From positions 28,677,060 through 28,741,059 of the forward strand of contig OY821742.1 of assembly GCA_963682055.1 (NCBI GenBank): a stretch of DNA of 64,000 nucleotides, written 5' to 3'. Made by a program: the position numbers and the translations under genes. This DNA comes from Primula veris (lineage: Eukaryota; Streptophyta; Magnoliopsida; Ericales; Primulaceae). Below the pieces are notes generated by a model. That model was not told the origin of the DNA and ran no database searches. It saw only the letters and a list, made by a program, of their open reading frames with translations. Below are positions 1-11,458 of the stretch, piece by piece. Numbering within the stretch: position 1 is the first letter of the stretch; every line of letters begins with the position of its first letter.

Positions 1-626
1 CCGACTTTCGATGGGTTAGGTGAACCATCCATAGCTGAGGGATGGGTGGATGAAATGGAGAAATATTTATCGGCTGCAGGAATAGTAAATGGGGAGCAAA
101 GGATGAATATGGCTCAGTTTCACCTGAAGGGTGAAGCACGGAAGTGGTGGTTGGGAATTGTGGATACATACGACATAAGCAACTTCGAATGGAATGAGTT
201 CATCGAATTGTTTAATCGACAGTTTCTTCCCGATTCTTATAAGGACGAAATGAGAAGCGTTTCGAGGAGCTGTATCAAGGGGGTATGACCGTTCAAGCAT
301 ACCAACTGAAGTTTACCTCACTCTCGAGGTATGCCCCAGAATCGGTTATAGGGGGTGCAGAAAGATGTAGGAGATTCATGAAGGGGTTGAATCCGACCAT
401 CTCGCTACAATTGGCATCGGCTCGACATGTCAACTATAGTGAATTGGTAAAATCAGCCCAAGCTGTGGAAGGAGCTCTACTCCATAACAAGCGAATCTCG
501 GAGAAGTCGAAAACCGGAAATGCTCCGAGGGAAGAGAAGAAGCGGAGTTGGGATATGGCGAATAGTTCGCGATTTCAATAACCGGGAAGAGGAGAGAGGA
601 GTTTTAATCCACCACCAACAAACGTC
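1..626 (+). pseudogene. Element A gag (capsid), 5'-partial and broken
   Basis: This stretch encodes the Retrotrans_gag capsid region, with the conserved FHLKGEARKWW motif near 118-153. Gag would form the cytoplasmic virus-like particle that packages the element RNA. Compared with the homologous gag of element B (13970-14540), A lacks one base near 252-254, which shifts the frame and splits gag into two frames. A TAA at 579-581 stands where a glutamine codon is expected (a C-to-T type change). After that stop the same frame continues into the zinc knuckles at 639 without another break. The N-terminus is outside the window. Confidence 0.85.
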
Positions 627-2444
627 GTGATAAGGGGAGCGTGTTTCCACTGTGGAGACGCGAGCCATCGACAATTCGAGTGCCCTAGGGTCCAATGTAG
701 GACTTGCAACCGATTTGGACATACGGCAAGGGTTTGTCCCGGGGGACAAGGAAGAATCGACACCAACCGACCCTTTAACCAACCTAGGTTGCCACCACCA
801 CCATCAAGAGGACCAGGATTCGTACCACCACACCAATTACCTGGGAACCAAGGGGGAGGGTTTCGAGGTAACCACCAAGGAGGGGGAAACCGTGGGAACT
901 ACCGAGGAGGCTATCAGGGCCCGGGAAACCGAGGGAATCATGGGGGAAATCGAGGACCGCAAGGAAACCCACCAATTCAAACTCGTCTATTTGCCTTGCC
1001 ACAGTTGCCAAACCAAGGAGATCCGGCAAATGTACAAGGTATGGTTCTTGTGTGCTCATCTTGGGCACATGTTCTTTTCGATACGGGAGCTTCGCGTTCG
1101 TTTATATCTAAAAGTCTAGTTGAGTCTTTGTCATTAGAAATTGGGGTTCTTGAGAACCCGATAGTTGTAGAGACTCCTGTTGGGGGTCGAGTTGTGTTGG
1201 ACCGAGTGTGTCGGTCTTGTGAGATGGTGGTCGCGGACCACGTATTTATATTTGACTTAGTAGTTATAGAGATGTCGGGATTCGACGTGATACTTGGAAT
1301 GGACTGGTTGGTTCATTTCAATTCTTTCATCGACTATGTTCGACGAAAGGTTTTCCTTACAACTTCATCCGGAGATGAGGTGTTCTTTCGTGGGGAAAGG
1401 GATGCTACCCTTTCTTCTACTCCATATTATTCCAAGCGGGTTGAGGGCAACCTGTCTTGTCTTTTGGCTAGTCTCTCGATAGTAGATAATGACGAGGAAG
1501 TGGAAACGTGGCCAAGCGTAGTGAACGACTTTAGAGATGTGTTTCTGAAGGATCTACCGGGGTTACCACCGAAAAGAGGTTTAGATTTTTCTATGGACTT
1601 GGTACCGGGAACGGCACCCATAGCCATTTCCCCGTACCGTTTGGCACCAGCAGAGTTGAAAGAGTTAAGTATGCAGTTAGAAGAACTGCTAGGGAAGGGG
1701 TTTATTAGGCGGAGTACGTCACCGTGGGCGGCACCGGCCTTATTCGTGCAAAAGAAAGATGGATCGATGAGGATGTGCATCGACTATCGAAAGCTAAATA
1801 GGGTGACTATTAAGAATAAGTACCCACTACCTCGAATTGACGATTTGTTTGACCAACTGAAAGGAGCGACGTTCTTTTCAAAAATCGACTTGCGATCAGG
1901 CTATCACCAATTGAGGGTGAAGGATGAAGACATTTCGAAAATGGCCTTTAGGACCCGGTATGGTCACTATGAGTTTGTGGTCATGCCGTTCGGGTTAACT
2001 AATGCGCCGGCAGCATTTATGGAGTTAATGAACCGAATATTTAAGGAGTATCTCGACAAGTTTGTGGTGGTCTTCGTCGACGATATCTTGATTTACTCGA
2101 GTTCAAGAGAGGAACACGAGGAGCATCTCCGTTTAGCGTTGCTCACGTTGAGAGAGCATCAACTTTACGGAAAATTTAGCAAATGTGAGTTTTGGCTAAA
2201 TGAGGTGAAATTTCTTGGACATGTGATCTCGGAAAAAGGGGTCAAGGTGGACGCGACGAAAGTTGAAGCGGTTTCGAAATGGGCACAACCGAAGAATGTG
2301 TTCGAGATTCGAAGTTTCTTGGGTTTAGCGGGATACTATCGACGGTTCGTCAAGGATTTTTCGAAGTTAGCAACTCCAATGACTCACCTTACCAAGAAAG
2401 GGGTGACGTTCGTGTGGAGTGAGGCTTGCGAAAAGCTTTCCTAG
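627..2444 (+). pseudogene. Element A zinc knuckles, protease and reverse transcriptase (pol part 1)
   Basis: This open segment continues the gag-pol frame; 627 is only where the open stretch can be counted from (a GTG), not a real start. Two CCHC zinc knuckles come first ([14 protein letters not shown] and [14 protein letters not shown], residues about 6-37 of the segment), then a Gly/Asn-rich linker. The aspartic protease active site DTGAS is near residue 153. The reverse transcriptase carries the catalytic FVDDILIYS near nt 2075. The frame is lost near 2430: against B, one base is missing in the GCGAAAAGC stretch, and translation stops at 2444 at the RT/RNase H border. The protease and RT motifs look catalytically complete. 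Confidence 0.92.
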
Positions 2445-4420
2445 AGCTCAAAAAGCGGTTGACTAGTTCTCCCGTACTAGTTATTCCCGAGCAAGGAAAG
2501 GGTTATCAAGTGTATTGCGATGCTTCGAAAGAAGGCTTGGGTTGCGTCTTGATGCAAGACGGAAAGGTTATCGCTTATGCTTCGCGACAACTAAGGATTC
2601 ATGAAAAGAACTATCCGACTCATGACCTAGAGCTAGCGGCAATAGTTCATGCGTTGAAAATATGGAGACATTATCTGTTCGGGGAAAAGTTCAAAGTGTT
2701 CTCGGATCACAAGAGCTTAGGGCATAATTTTACCCAACGTGATCTAAATATGCGACAACGACGATGGATGGAATATTTGGAACAGTACGACTATGACTTG
2801 CACTATCATCCGGGAAAGGCCAATGTAGTGGCGGATGCTTTGAGTCGAAAGTCTCATGCGACCTTAGCGCATGTGGCGATCGAGGAATGGAGGATGATGG
2901 GAAAAGTGAACGAGTTCGACTTGGAGTTGGGACATGTTGATGTGGGGACCTTGTACACAATAGTGGTACAACCGGAACTTGTGAGTAGGGTTCTGGAAGC
3001 ACAAGATGGGGACGAGAAAGTGGAGAGCTATGAGAAACAGATGAGTTCTAGCGAAGGATTAGATGGTTGGACGAAAGGAACCGATAGAGGACTACGATTT
3101 AAGGGAAGGACTTACGTGATGGAAAATATGAGGAATGAGGTATTAAAGGAGTTTCACCACTCCCGATTAGCCGTTCATCCCGGCGGGATGAAAATGTATC
3201 ACGATGTGAAGAGACAATTTTGGTGGCCCGGAATGAAACGAGATGTAGCTTCATATGTTAGCAAGTGCCTAACTTGCCAACAAGTGAAGGCGGAACACCA
3301 AAGGCCGGCGGGTATGCTCCAACCCTTACCGGTAGCGGAATGGAAGTGGGAAAGGATAGCAATGGATTTTGTGACCAACTTACCTAAGTCGGTAGGTGGG
3401 AATGACGCTGTGTGGGTTGTGGTCGACCGTTTGACCAAATCCGCACACTTCATTGCGATTAAGATGACAAATTCGGTGGAAATTTTGGGACGGAAGTATA
3501 TTAAGGAAATTGTTAGACTTCATGGGGTGCCGATTTCGATAGTATCGGATCGAGATGCGAGGTTTGTGTCGAGGTTCTGGGGCGCATTGCAAAATGCCTT
3601 AGGGACCAAATTGACAATGAGCACAGCGTTTCATCCTCAAACGGATGGACAATCGGAGCGGACTATCCAAGTGTTAGAGGATATGTTGCGCGCATGTGTG
3701 AATGACTTCAAGGGAGGCTGGGAGAGCCATCTACCCTTGGTTGAGTTTGCGTATAATAATAGTTTCCAAGCTAGTATTGGCATGGCACCTTTTGAGGCTT
3801 TATACGGGCGGCCGTGTAGGTCTCCGGTGTGTTGGACCGAGGTGGGGGAAGCGGAAATGTTAGGACCGCAATTGGTTCAAGAAACGACAGAAAGGATTAA
3901 GTTAATTCGACAAAGGCTTGAGACGGCCCGAAGTAGACAAAAGAGTTATGCGGATAAGAGGAGGAGACCTTTGGAGTTCAAAAAGGGGGATCAAGTATTT
4001 TTGCGGGTTTCGCCCAGGAAGGGGGTTATGAGGTTTGGCTCAAAAGGAAAGTTGAGCCCGAGATTTATCGGACCATTTGAGATCGTGGACCGAGTTGGAG
4101 AAGTTGCTTACCGGTTGGACTTACCACCAAAGTTGGCGGGGGTTCACCCGGTGTTCCATGTGTCGATGTTGAAAAAGTATCATCACGACCCTTCACACGT
4201 GGTGGACTTTGAGGACATTGAGGTTAGTGCGGATGTGACCTACGAAGTGGGACCTATGAGGATTATCGATGTGCAAGAGAAGGAACTTCGAGGAAAAACG
4301 ATTAGATTAGTAAAGGTGGTTTGGAAACACCACGGGGCCGAGGAGGCAACTTGGGAACGTGAGGATGAGATGAAGAGGAAGTATCCTAATCTCGACTTTT
4401 CTTTAGGTACTTTTCTTTAG
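2426..4420 (+). pseudogene. Element A RNase H, integrase and chromodomain (pol part 2)
   Basis: This 664-codon open frame follows the one-base frameshift near 2430. RNase H has D in VYCDAS, E in LELAAI and D in FSDHKSL. The integrase has the HHCC zinc domain (3155-3290), the catalytic core with D in AMDFV, D in SDRDAR and E in TDGQSER, then a GPY/F module near 4060-4170. The C-terminus is a chromodomain (about 4240-4410), which in chromoviruses is thought to steer integration towards marked chromatin. It ends at TAG 4418-4420. Apart from the lost connection to the upstream frame it is intact, so A is younger than B, which has many more stops. Confidence 0.93.
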
Positions 4421-4962
4421 ATGCATTCTAATTTCGGGACGAAATTTCTTTATCGGGGAAGGGTTGTAACGCCTAGAGTTTGGTGCTTAGTTTATTAGAG
4501 CTTAGTTTACTAGAACTACCCGTACGTTGAGTCTTGAGTACGTTTAAAATTCTTCGAGTTGTTGTCTCTTATTATGGTGGATATTGCATATAGGTGTTTA
4601 CCTTGTTTGAGATTCTTACGTGTAGTTCATGTATTTTGAGTTTTGTAGACGTTGTGGAGTTGTTGAGGTAGAAGCATGTCATCTTGGTTGTTGAGCTAGA
4701 AACATGTTACCTTCGTTACATTATTGCCTTTTATTTCGTTAGTCATTGTTTTACATTATCGTGATACTTACGTACCTTTCGTTTACTTGAGTTATGGATG
4801 GAAGAGTGGTATGAGTTGTGTACCCTGAGTATTTTATTTCTTAGATGATGACACGTATTACACGTTTAAATTTTATGGCCTTGTTTATAAAAGTTTATCA
4901 CTTCTGGGTATAGTTGTTTAGATAGGAAATTTCGGGACGAAATTCTTTTAAGGAGGGTTAGT
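4421..4962 (+). other. Element A 3' untranslated spacer with duplicated polypurine-tract signature
   Basis: This non-coding stretch separates pol from the 3' LTR. It holds the block TTTCGGGACGAAATT followed by a purine run and TTGTAAC twice: at about 4432-4472 (followed by TGTAACGCC) and at 4927-4970, where TGTAACATCCCG opens the real LTR. The second copy is the functional polypurine tract and LTR start. The first looks like an older copy of the same border. Element B has the same arrangement at 17281-17330. Confidence 0.75.
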
Positions 4963-6814
4963 TGTAACATCCCGTATTTTTATAAATGGTTTTTATTATG
5001 ATTTAATTTATCCAAAAGCGTTTTATTCAAAATTTTACCAAAAACCGAAACTCTTCCGAAAAACCTTATTTTTAAAACCTGTTACTAATTTTATAAATAA
5101 AAAGGACCCAATAGTTTTGTTTCTAAAGATTTGTTATTTTTGAGTAGTAAAACTATATTTTTGGATTAAGAGTTAACTATTAGAACTTTGGGGACCAAAT
5201 AGTTCGTTACCTCAAACTTTATCAAAACAGCTTTTATAAACTCTTTTCAGCCACTTTTTACAGATAAGATTCAGTAAACTAGTAAGCAAGAGAGAGAAAG
5301 AGTAAGAAGAGAGAAAAGAGAGAAAAGAAAAGAAAGAGAAGAAGAAGAAGGAAACCACCATTAGCGGGTTCATACCGGAAGCATCTCCTCTACGCTCTAA
5401 GGTAACGGGAGTTATCCATTGCGACTAGACGAGGGTGTATGTTAGGTTTTGGTTTTGTGTTTATTATAAATTGGGGGTTTTTGCCGTTTATATTAATTGT
5501 GTTCTTAAATTGTTAATTGGGATTATTTGTTGTAGTTTTAGTTCCATTATTTAAATTGTAGAGGTTGGAGCCTTAGATATGTTTATTTCGAATTAGCGAG
5601 ATTATGGATGGGTTTGCATGATTTATTAGTTGTTTATGGGATTATATAGTTGTTGATGGTATTGGATGAATTTATGGTGACTAATGGTTAATTGTAGTTT
5701 ATACATACAAGGTGTTTGTTAAAATGTCCGAATGGGATTTTACGTTATTGGAGTTGTTTGGCTAGTTGCGAATTTAGTACCTATGGTTATGTGTTATGTT
5801 GTATTACGTTACGTGACGTATATGGTGGTGTTATTTGATTAGTATAATATTATTGGCCGAGGCCTTTATATTTATACGTATGATATTGTGTTAATTGGTT
5901 AGATTCATATCATTGGCCGAGGCCTTGTGTGTTAGCTGTAGTGGCAATGGTCTCTGTCTCTCCCTAATTCCGGGGACAGAAGACGGCCGAGGGGATAGGG
6001 AATGACTCGTCTTACGGACCGGGGCGAGTGGCGTGAGAGGTCCCAGTGTGCACTATTTACTTTTATGTTGCAATGGTCTATGTCTCTCCCTAATTCCGGG
6101 GACATATGACGGCCGAAGGGATAGGGAATGACTCGTCTTACGGACTGGGGCGAGTGGCGTGAGAGGTCCAAGTGCGCACTATAAATCTACTTTTATGTTG
6201 CAATGGTCTATGTCTCTCCCTAATTTCGGGGACATATGACGGCCGAAGGGATAGGGAATGACCTACCTTACGGACCGGGGTAGGTGGCGTGAGAGGTCCA
6301 TGTATGCTATTGATGTGTGTTGATGTTATTTAATTTATTTAATTTTATCCCGTAGTAGAATGTTATTATATTTCCTTTTATACATCGATTATCGTAGTTG
6401 TAGAATTTGTGAGCTCTTGCATTTATGGGATGGAGAGACGGTATTTGTGGTGCCGTCCCGTCTAGTTATGTGCGTGGGACTCACCGTTACAATTTTGTAT
6501 TTCAGGTACTTTATATGTTGTGGCATTTCGTTAGGAGCTTTTGCAAGGAATCACATGGGCTCGGGACTTCTTTATGATGTTTTCATTTTACTTAGACATT
6601 TTTGAGGTTGTAGCCTACGGGCAATTTACATTCGTTTATTTTATCTCGCCTTGTAGCCGCGTTTGGCAAATACTTTTGTTTATTGTTTAATTGTTCCTTT
6701 AGCTCGCTAATGTTTTCTTTTAAAATTTCAATTTTGTACCAACATGTTTCACTTTTCTTGTTTTAAAAAGGTCATGCCTCGATATCCGTGTTCTATGGAT
6801 TTTGGGGCGTGACA
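4963..6814 (+). repeat. Element A 3' LTR (1852 bp)
   Basis: The LTR begins TGTAACATCCCG after the purine tract and ends GGCGTGACA. It is homologous over most of its length to the element B LTRs (11459-12382 and 17731-19417), sharing among others the TACAAGGTGTTTGTTAAAATG block and the GTAGCCGCGTTTGGCAAA block near the 3' end. A GA-rich run (5281-5350) follows the first 320 bp. The short open frames inside it are not protein genes. Confidence 0.9.
5942..6308 (+). repeat. Three tandem ~127-bp repeats inside LTR A, each with hairpins
   Basis: Three copies start at about 5942, 6069 and 6200 with CAATGGTCT.TGTCTCTCCCT and run to GTGAGAGGTCC. Each contains a 7-bp stem around a constant 11-nt loop (6005-6029, 6131-6155, 6261-6285). 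LTR B has two copies instead of three. The stem sequence differs between copies but stays paired. Confidence 0.88.
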
Positions 6815-7606
6815 ATCTACCCAATGGTCATAATACATAAAACAAACTTTTCTGGTCTTATAAACACACCCCAATCACTCTCAAAACACAACTAATCAAT
6901 CCTTCAACAACTATTCATCAAAAACACCTAAATTCTCCATTGTTGAGAAAAAGCTCGAAAAAGAGGGAAATTGAAGAGAAAGCAATACAAGCTCAAATCA
7001 AGATCAAGCATCATCAAATATCACAAATTAGCTTATTTAGAAGCAATCAAATTGTGAGTGTTGTTTTATTTTCGATAAATTTGTAAAGAGCAAACTATAA
7101 GCTCATTTGTGAGTGAGTGTTTGGGTAGAAGCTTTTAAGCCAAATAGTTGGTTAAAAGTTCTAGGTTAAACACTTGGGTACTCATAGATTGAGGAGGAGT
7201 CGTTGACTCGTAAACGTGTTCGCTTGCACTTGTATCAAGAGTAGGAACCTCGGGTAGAGGGTGAGCAAATCGATTGATTAGCTCGATAGGATGTGTAATA
7301 TCGGGAAGAACATTTTTGGTGAAATACTCGGTAGCACGATTACCGAGGAGAGGATGTAGGCGGGTTTTGCCGAACCTCTATATATCGCGGTGTCAATTTC
7401 TTTCCCTTACTATTTACTTTCCGCAACCTATATTATTTGTGATTGTGTGCATGTTTCAATTCGTTCATATATTATCATCGTATATTTATTGTCGCAAATA
7501 TATATTGAGGTAGTTGGGTTGTTAATCACACTTAGAATTTTAATTCCACGAAAAACGCCTAAAACCTTATTCACCCCCCTCTAAGGTTTAGCCGCACGGG
7601 CCAACA
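6815..7606 (+). repeat. Element C 5' LTR, right-hand 792 bp
   Basis: It matches the 3' LTR from 10668 on with few differences and ends GGGCCAACA. It starts abruptly after element A, at the ATCTA expected as the insertion target. A short C-run before the end differs in length between the two LTRs. Confidence 0.92.
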
Positions 7607-7608
7607 AT

Positions 7609-7620
7609 TGGTATCAGAGC
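7609..7620 (+). promoter_or_regulatory. Element C primer binding site
   Basis: TGGTATCAGAGC two bases after the LTR end is the standard binding site for initiator methionine tRNA, which primes minus-strand DNA synthesis. Confidence 0.9.
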
Positions 7621-7668
7621 CGAGGCTCTTGCATATAGGAATCTAGCGATTTAAGAGTTAAGATCCCG

Positions 7669-9891
7669 ATGGCTAATATACTTAATTTCTCTTCCGGTAT
7701 TGCTTCATCGCCCAATACTCCACCTTTTTTTGATGGGATAAATTTTTCATATTGGAAGGATAGGATGAGCATGTTTTTGCAAAGTTACAATGTTAAACTT
7801 TGGATGACCATAAAAGTAGGATATTCCGCACCTACATCCGAAAATAGCGAAAACCCAATCCCCGTAGAGGACTTAGATCACGCTCAACTAGAAGCCTACT
7901 CTACTAACGCTAAAGCGATGTACGCTATTGTTTGTGCCGTTTCCCCTAACGAGTACAACAAAATTTCCGCTTGTAAAATGGCTAAGAGTATGTAGGATAA
8001 GTTAGTAGTTATGCACGAGGGCACTAACCAAGTTAAGGATTGCAAACTCCAACTTTTAGTGCACGACTACGAGCTTTTTAAGATGAGCGAGGGTGAAACT
8101 ATTTCCGATATGCTTGCTAGATTTACCACTATTACTAATGGATTAACATCTTTTGGTAAGTGTTTGTCTTGTAAGGAAATGGTTTCAAAGGTGATTCGGA
8201 GCTTACCAAAGGAATGGGAACCAAAAGTCACCGCAATTCAAGGGGCGCACGACATGAACACCTACACTCTTGATGCATTGACGGGTTCACTCATTACTCA
8301 GGAGATCACCCTCAATAGTCACAAGCCAATCTCGAAAAAGAAGGAGGTAGCTTTCAAAGGAACAACTTGTGACGAAAGCGATGAGCTATCCGATGACGAA
8401 AAAAATTCAATGCAAATCATTCGAATCGTCAAGGAAATACTAAAGCTTAATGGCAAACACAAACATAAAGGTAAATCGTCAAATAGTTCAATTATTTCTA
8501 ACGATTTTGTTTGCTATGCTTGTGGAAATGAAGGACACATAGCGAGAGATTGCATCAAGAATCGCAAGAGCAAAGGCAAGAAGAAGATATTCGCTTCAAG
8601 CTCTAGCGATAGTTCTGACCAAGACGAAGTCGGTCATGTTGCTTGTTATGTGGCCTTGGAAGACAACAATGAACCTAACCAATGATCTTCAAGTGAAAGT
8701 GAAAGTGAAACCGGTGAGGTAAATGATCTATCCTACGATGATTTACTTCATATGTGCGATGTTTACTCTAAAAAGTTTCCTAAACTTTGGGAAAAAGTTG
8801 ACTCTCTTAAAAGGATAAATTCTTCTCTCAATGAAGAAATAAGATCCTTGAAAAGAGATAAAATTGAAAATGAGTCTATTCCGGAATCGTCATTTTCTTT
8901 ACATGATGTAGATGACAAAATGGAAGACTTGAAAGATAAAAATAATGATCTCGTTATTCAAAATAAGTCTTTACAAACCGAGATCAATTTTCTTAAAAAT
9001 GAAGTCTCTAGACTTGCTAAAACTCTTTCAAAATCCCCTTCTTTAGATTGCGACTTTTTAGAAAATTTTGAAGAGTTAAAGGATGCTCTCGATAAAGTTA
9101 AAAGCAAAAACAAGGTTTTGAGTTCTCATGCTTTTAACTTAAATGACAAGGTCAAGCTTTTAGAAACCGAGAATGAAACTTTGAAAAATAAAAACAACGA
9201 TCTTGTCATTTTCATTGAAAAACTTGATTTAACAATTTCAAAGTTTTCTAAAGGTAAAACCGTTTTAGATAACATTTTGAGTTGTCAAAAAGATTTCAAT
9301 GATAAGAGTGGTTTAGGTTATGATTGCATTAGTTCTAATTCAAACAAAACCCACTTCGTCAAAGCCTCTAACATTTCTAAAACTCCTACCCCGCCTAAAC
9401 AAGAGGTTGTTTTTACCAAAGGGAGGACTTCCAAGATTTTTCAAAAATCTTTTAATGATAGAAAAGGTTTAGGTTTTCAAACCAAATTGGATACTCCGAA
9501 AAACCTTCCCAAAACTTCGTATAATTCTCGTTATGCGAAAAAGTCTATGCATTGTGTACATTGTAGTAGAAATGAGCATATTTCCTCTAGATGTCCTTAT
9601 TGTTTTCGTGTTAGTAGAAGCGATTTGAAATGGGTAGTAAAGACCCATGTCACTAACAATGTCGGACCCAAAAGAAATTGGGGACAAAAAGACAAATCTC
9701 GTGTTGTAGGTATCTCTATTCAAAAGGAGAAAATCAATAATTGGTTGACAACACCGGTAAAATTTGTGGAAGTCAAGAAGATCGACTCCACCATAAAGAA
9801 TGAAGTACCATTAATCGACAAAAGTGGAAGGCATACCAACAAATGGTACCACATACTTGGACTTGGAAACGCTCAATGCAAAAGCCATTAG
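7669..9891 (+). pseudogene. Element C long gag with two zinc knuckles
   Basis: From ATG 7669 one frame of 741 codons runs to 9891, interrupted by TAG at 7993-7995 (tryptophan expected) and TGA at 8683-8685 (arginine expected); both fit C-to-T or G-to-A decay. The N-terminal part resembles the DUF4219/UBN2 copia gag domain (FFDGINFSYWKDRM). A CCHC knuckle, CYACGNEGHIARDC, lies near 8515-8555. A Lys/Glu-rich coiled coil follows (8752-9250), and a second knuckle, CVHCSRNEHISSRC, near 9552-9594. The frame ends where the protease would begin. The product would be a particle protein only, with enzymes supplied in trans by a relative (inference). Confidence 0.82.
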
Positions 9892-10186
9892 AGAGCGGAC
9901 TCGACATCACATATTCGGTATACTCTACTCTATAATTTTTACATATATGTGATGAGTTGGGACATATGCATCATGATAACATTTTTCATGTTTTGGTTTT
10001 TCTTTGAAAACCCTCCACATAACCCCAAATTTTTTTTAATTGCATTTTGATAATGCCAAAGGGGGAGAAAAATGATGTTTAGAGAAATGCGATTTGTTTA
10101 GAGAAATGCGATTTGTTAAAATGGAGGAGATATTTTTTATACTTGTAAAATCATCATTATTTTGTCATAATCAAAATGGGGGAGAT
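9892..10186 (+). other. Element C remnant 3' region with polypurine tract
   Basis: No coding sequence. Two purine tracts typical of copia ends are present: CAAAGGGGGAGAAAA near 10050 and AAAATGGGGGAGAT just before the LTR (10173-10186). A 19-20 bp unit (AGAGAAATGCGATTTGTTT) is repeated in tandem near 10079-10118. Protease through RNase H, normally 4 kb or more, are absent. Confidence 0.75.
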
Positions 10187-11458
10187 TGTTGAACCATGGG
10201 TTCAATAATTGATTTTGATTATAAGTTTGATTATGTTTTAATGATTTTACGATTTCTCTATTTCGATGATATAATGCTTTGTCTTTTCCAAAAATATAAA
10301 ATGTATATTTCAGAATGACAGAAAGATAGAGTAATCAAATACGAAGCCAACGGTCCAAGCGGAACCAAAATCGGAGCTAAAAAGAAAAAGTTACGAGCAT
10401 TCGAAGTAAAGCGGAAAAAGCAAAAATTTTCAGAAAACGACCGATCGTTTTGGAAAAAACGACCGATCGTTTTTGGTCCAAATTCTTCCAGAGAGGTCGT
10501 TATAAAAACGACCGGTCGCCTGTAGAAAACGACCGATCGTTTTTCTGCAGATTCAAAAATGACCGGTCGACTGAAGAAAACGACCGATCGTTTTTCAGCC
10601 GAATTCAGAAACAGCTTTTTAGCTTTTTTGAATAAGTAGCTTTAACCTTTGTATAAAACCCTCAACCATCTACCCAACAGTCATAATACATAAAACAGAC
10701 TTTTCTGGTCTTATAAACACATCACAATCACTCTCAAAACACAACTAATCAATCCTTCAACCTCTATTCATCAAAAACACCTAAATTCTCCATTGTTGAG
10801 AAAAAGCTCGAAAAAGAGGGAAATTGAAGAGAAAGCAATACAAGCTCAAATCAAGATCAAGCATCATCAAATATCACAAATTATCTTATTTAGAAGAAAT
10901 CAAATTGTGAGTGTTGTTTTATTTTCGATAAATTTGTAAAGAGCAAACTATAAGCTCATTTGTGACTGTTTGGGTAGAAGCTTTTAAGCCAAAGAGTTGG
11001 TTAAAAGTTCTAGGTTAAACACTTGGGTACTCATAGATTGAGGGGGAGTCGTTGACTCGTAAACGTGTTCGCTCGCACTTGTATCAAGAGTAGGAACCTC
11101 GGGTAGAGGGTGAGCAAATCGATTGATTAGCTCGATAGGATTTGTAATATCGGGAAGAACATTTTTAGTGAAATACTCGGTAGCACGAATACCGAGAAGA
11201 GGACGTAGGCGGGTTTTGCCGAACCTCTATATATCGCGGTGTCAATTTCTTTCCCTTACTATTTACTTTCCGCAACCTATATTATTTGTGATTGTGTGCA
11301 TGTTTCAATTCGTTCATATATTATCATCGCATATTTATTGTCGCAAATATATATTGAGGTAGTTGGGTTGTTAATCACTCTTAGAATTTTAATTCCACAA
11401 AAAACGCCTAAAACTTTATTCACCCCCCCCCCCTAAGGTTTAGCCGCATGGGCCAACA
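10187..11458 (+). repeat. Element C 3' LTR (1272 bp)
   Basis: It starts TGTTGAACC after the polypurine tract and ends GCCAACA, giving TGTTG/CAACA inverted ends. The first 480 bp, absent from the visible 5' LTR, carry an array of palindromes (10436-10600). The next 5 bp, GGCTA (11459-11463), would be the target duplication. The same 5 bp occur at the matching point of LTR B (18531-18535). Confidence 0.92.
10436..10600. repeat. Palindrome array in LTR C
   Basis: About six units of the form AAAACGACCGATCGTTTT or AACGACCGGTCG occur within 165 bp. Each is built on the palindromic cores CGATCG or CGACCGGTCG, often with an A-run left and a T-run right. A decayed array of the same kind lies in reverse orientation in element B (13020-13220). 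Confidence 0.85.

Larger units (their letters stand above)
1..6814 (+). mobile_element. Ty3 LTR retrotransposon A (Tekay-type chromovirus), 5' end outside window
   Basis: The window opens inside the gag gene of a Ty3-type element. In order it carries gag capsid, zinc knuckles, aspartic protease, reverse transcriptase, RNase H, integrase and a C-terminal chromodomain, then a polypurine tract and a complete 3' LTR ending in TGACA at 6814. Gene order and the chromodomain place it in the chromoviruses; LTR start TGTAACATCCCG and the GAAATTC/GGAGGG tract resemble the Tekay/Del clade (clade is inference). The right flank ATCTA (6815-6819) is copia LTR sequence, so A is inserted in copia C. The 5' LTR and leader lie left of the window. 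Confidence 0.93.
6815..11458 (+). mobile_element. Copia LTR retrotransposon C, non-autonomous SIRE-like derivative, interrupted by A
   Basis: C has a 3' LTR of 1272 bp (10187-11458), a primer binding site, a long gag frame and a polypurine tract, but no protease, integrase, RT or RNase H. Its 5' LTR is present only as the last 792 bp (6815-7606), matching 10668-11458 almost base for base. The other 481 bp should lie left of the window beyond element A, which inserted at ATCTA. C itself interrupts the 5' LTR of element B: its right flank GGCTAGTTGTGATTC continues LTR B (compare 18531). The long coiled-coil gag with two zinc knuckles suggests the SIRE/Maximus lineage (inference). Confidence 0.88.

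Noticed and set aside
5932..6171. 79-codon minus-strand frame with an internal repeat
   Set aside because: It is only the translation of the LTR tandem repeats.
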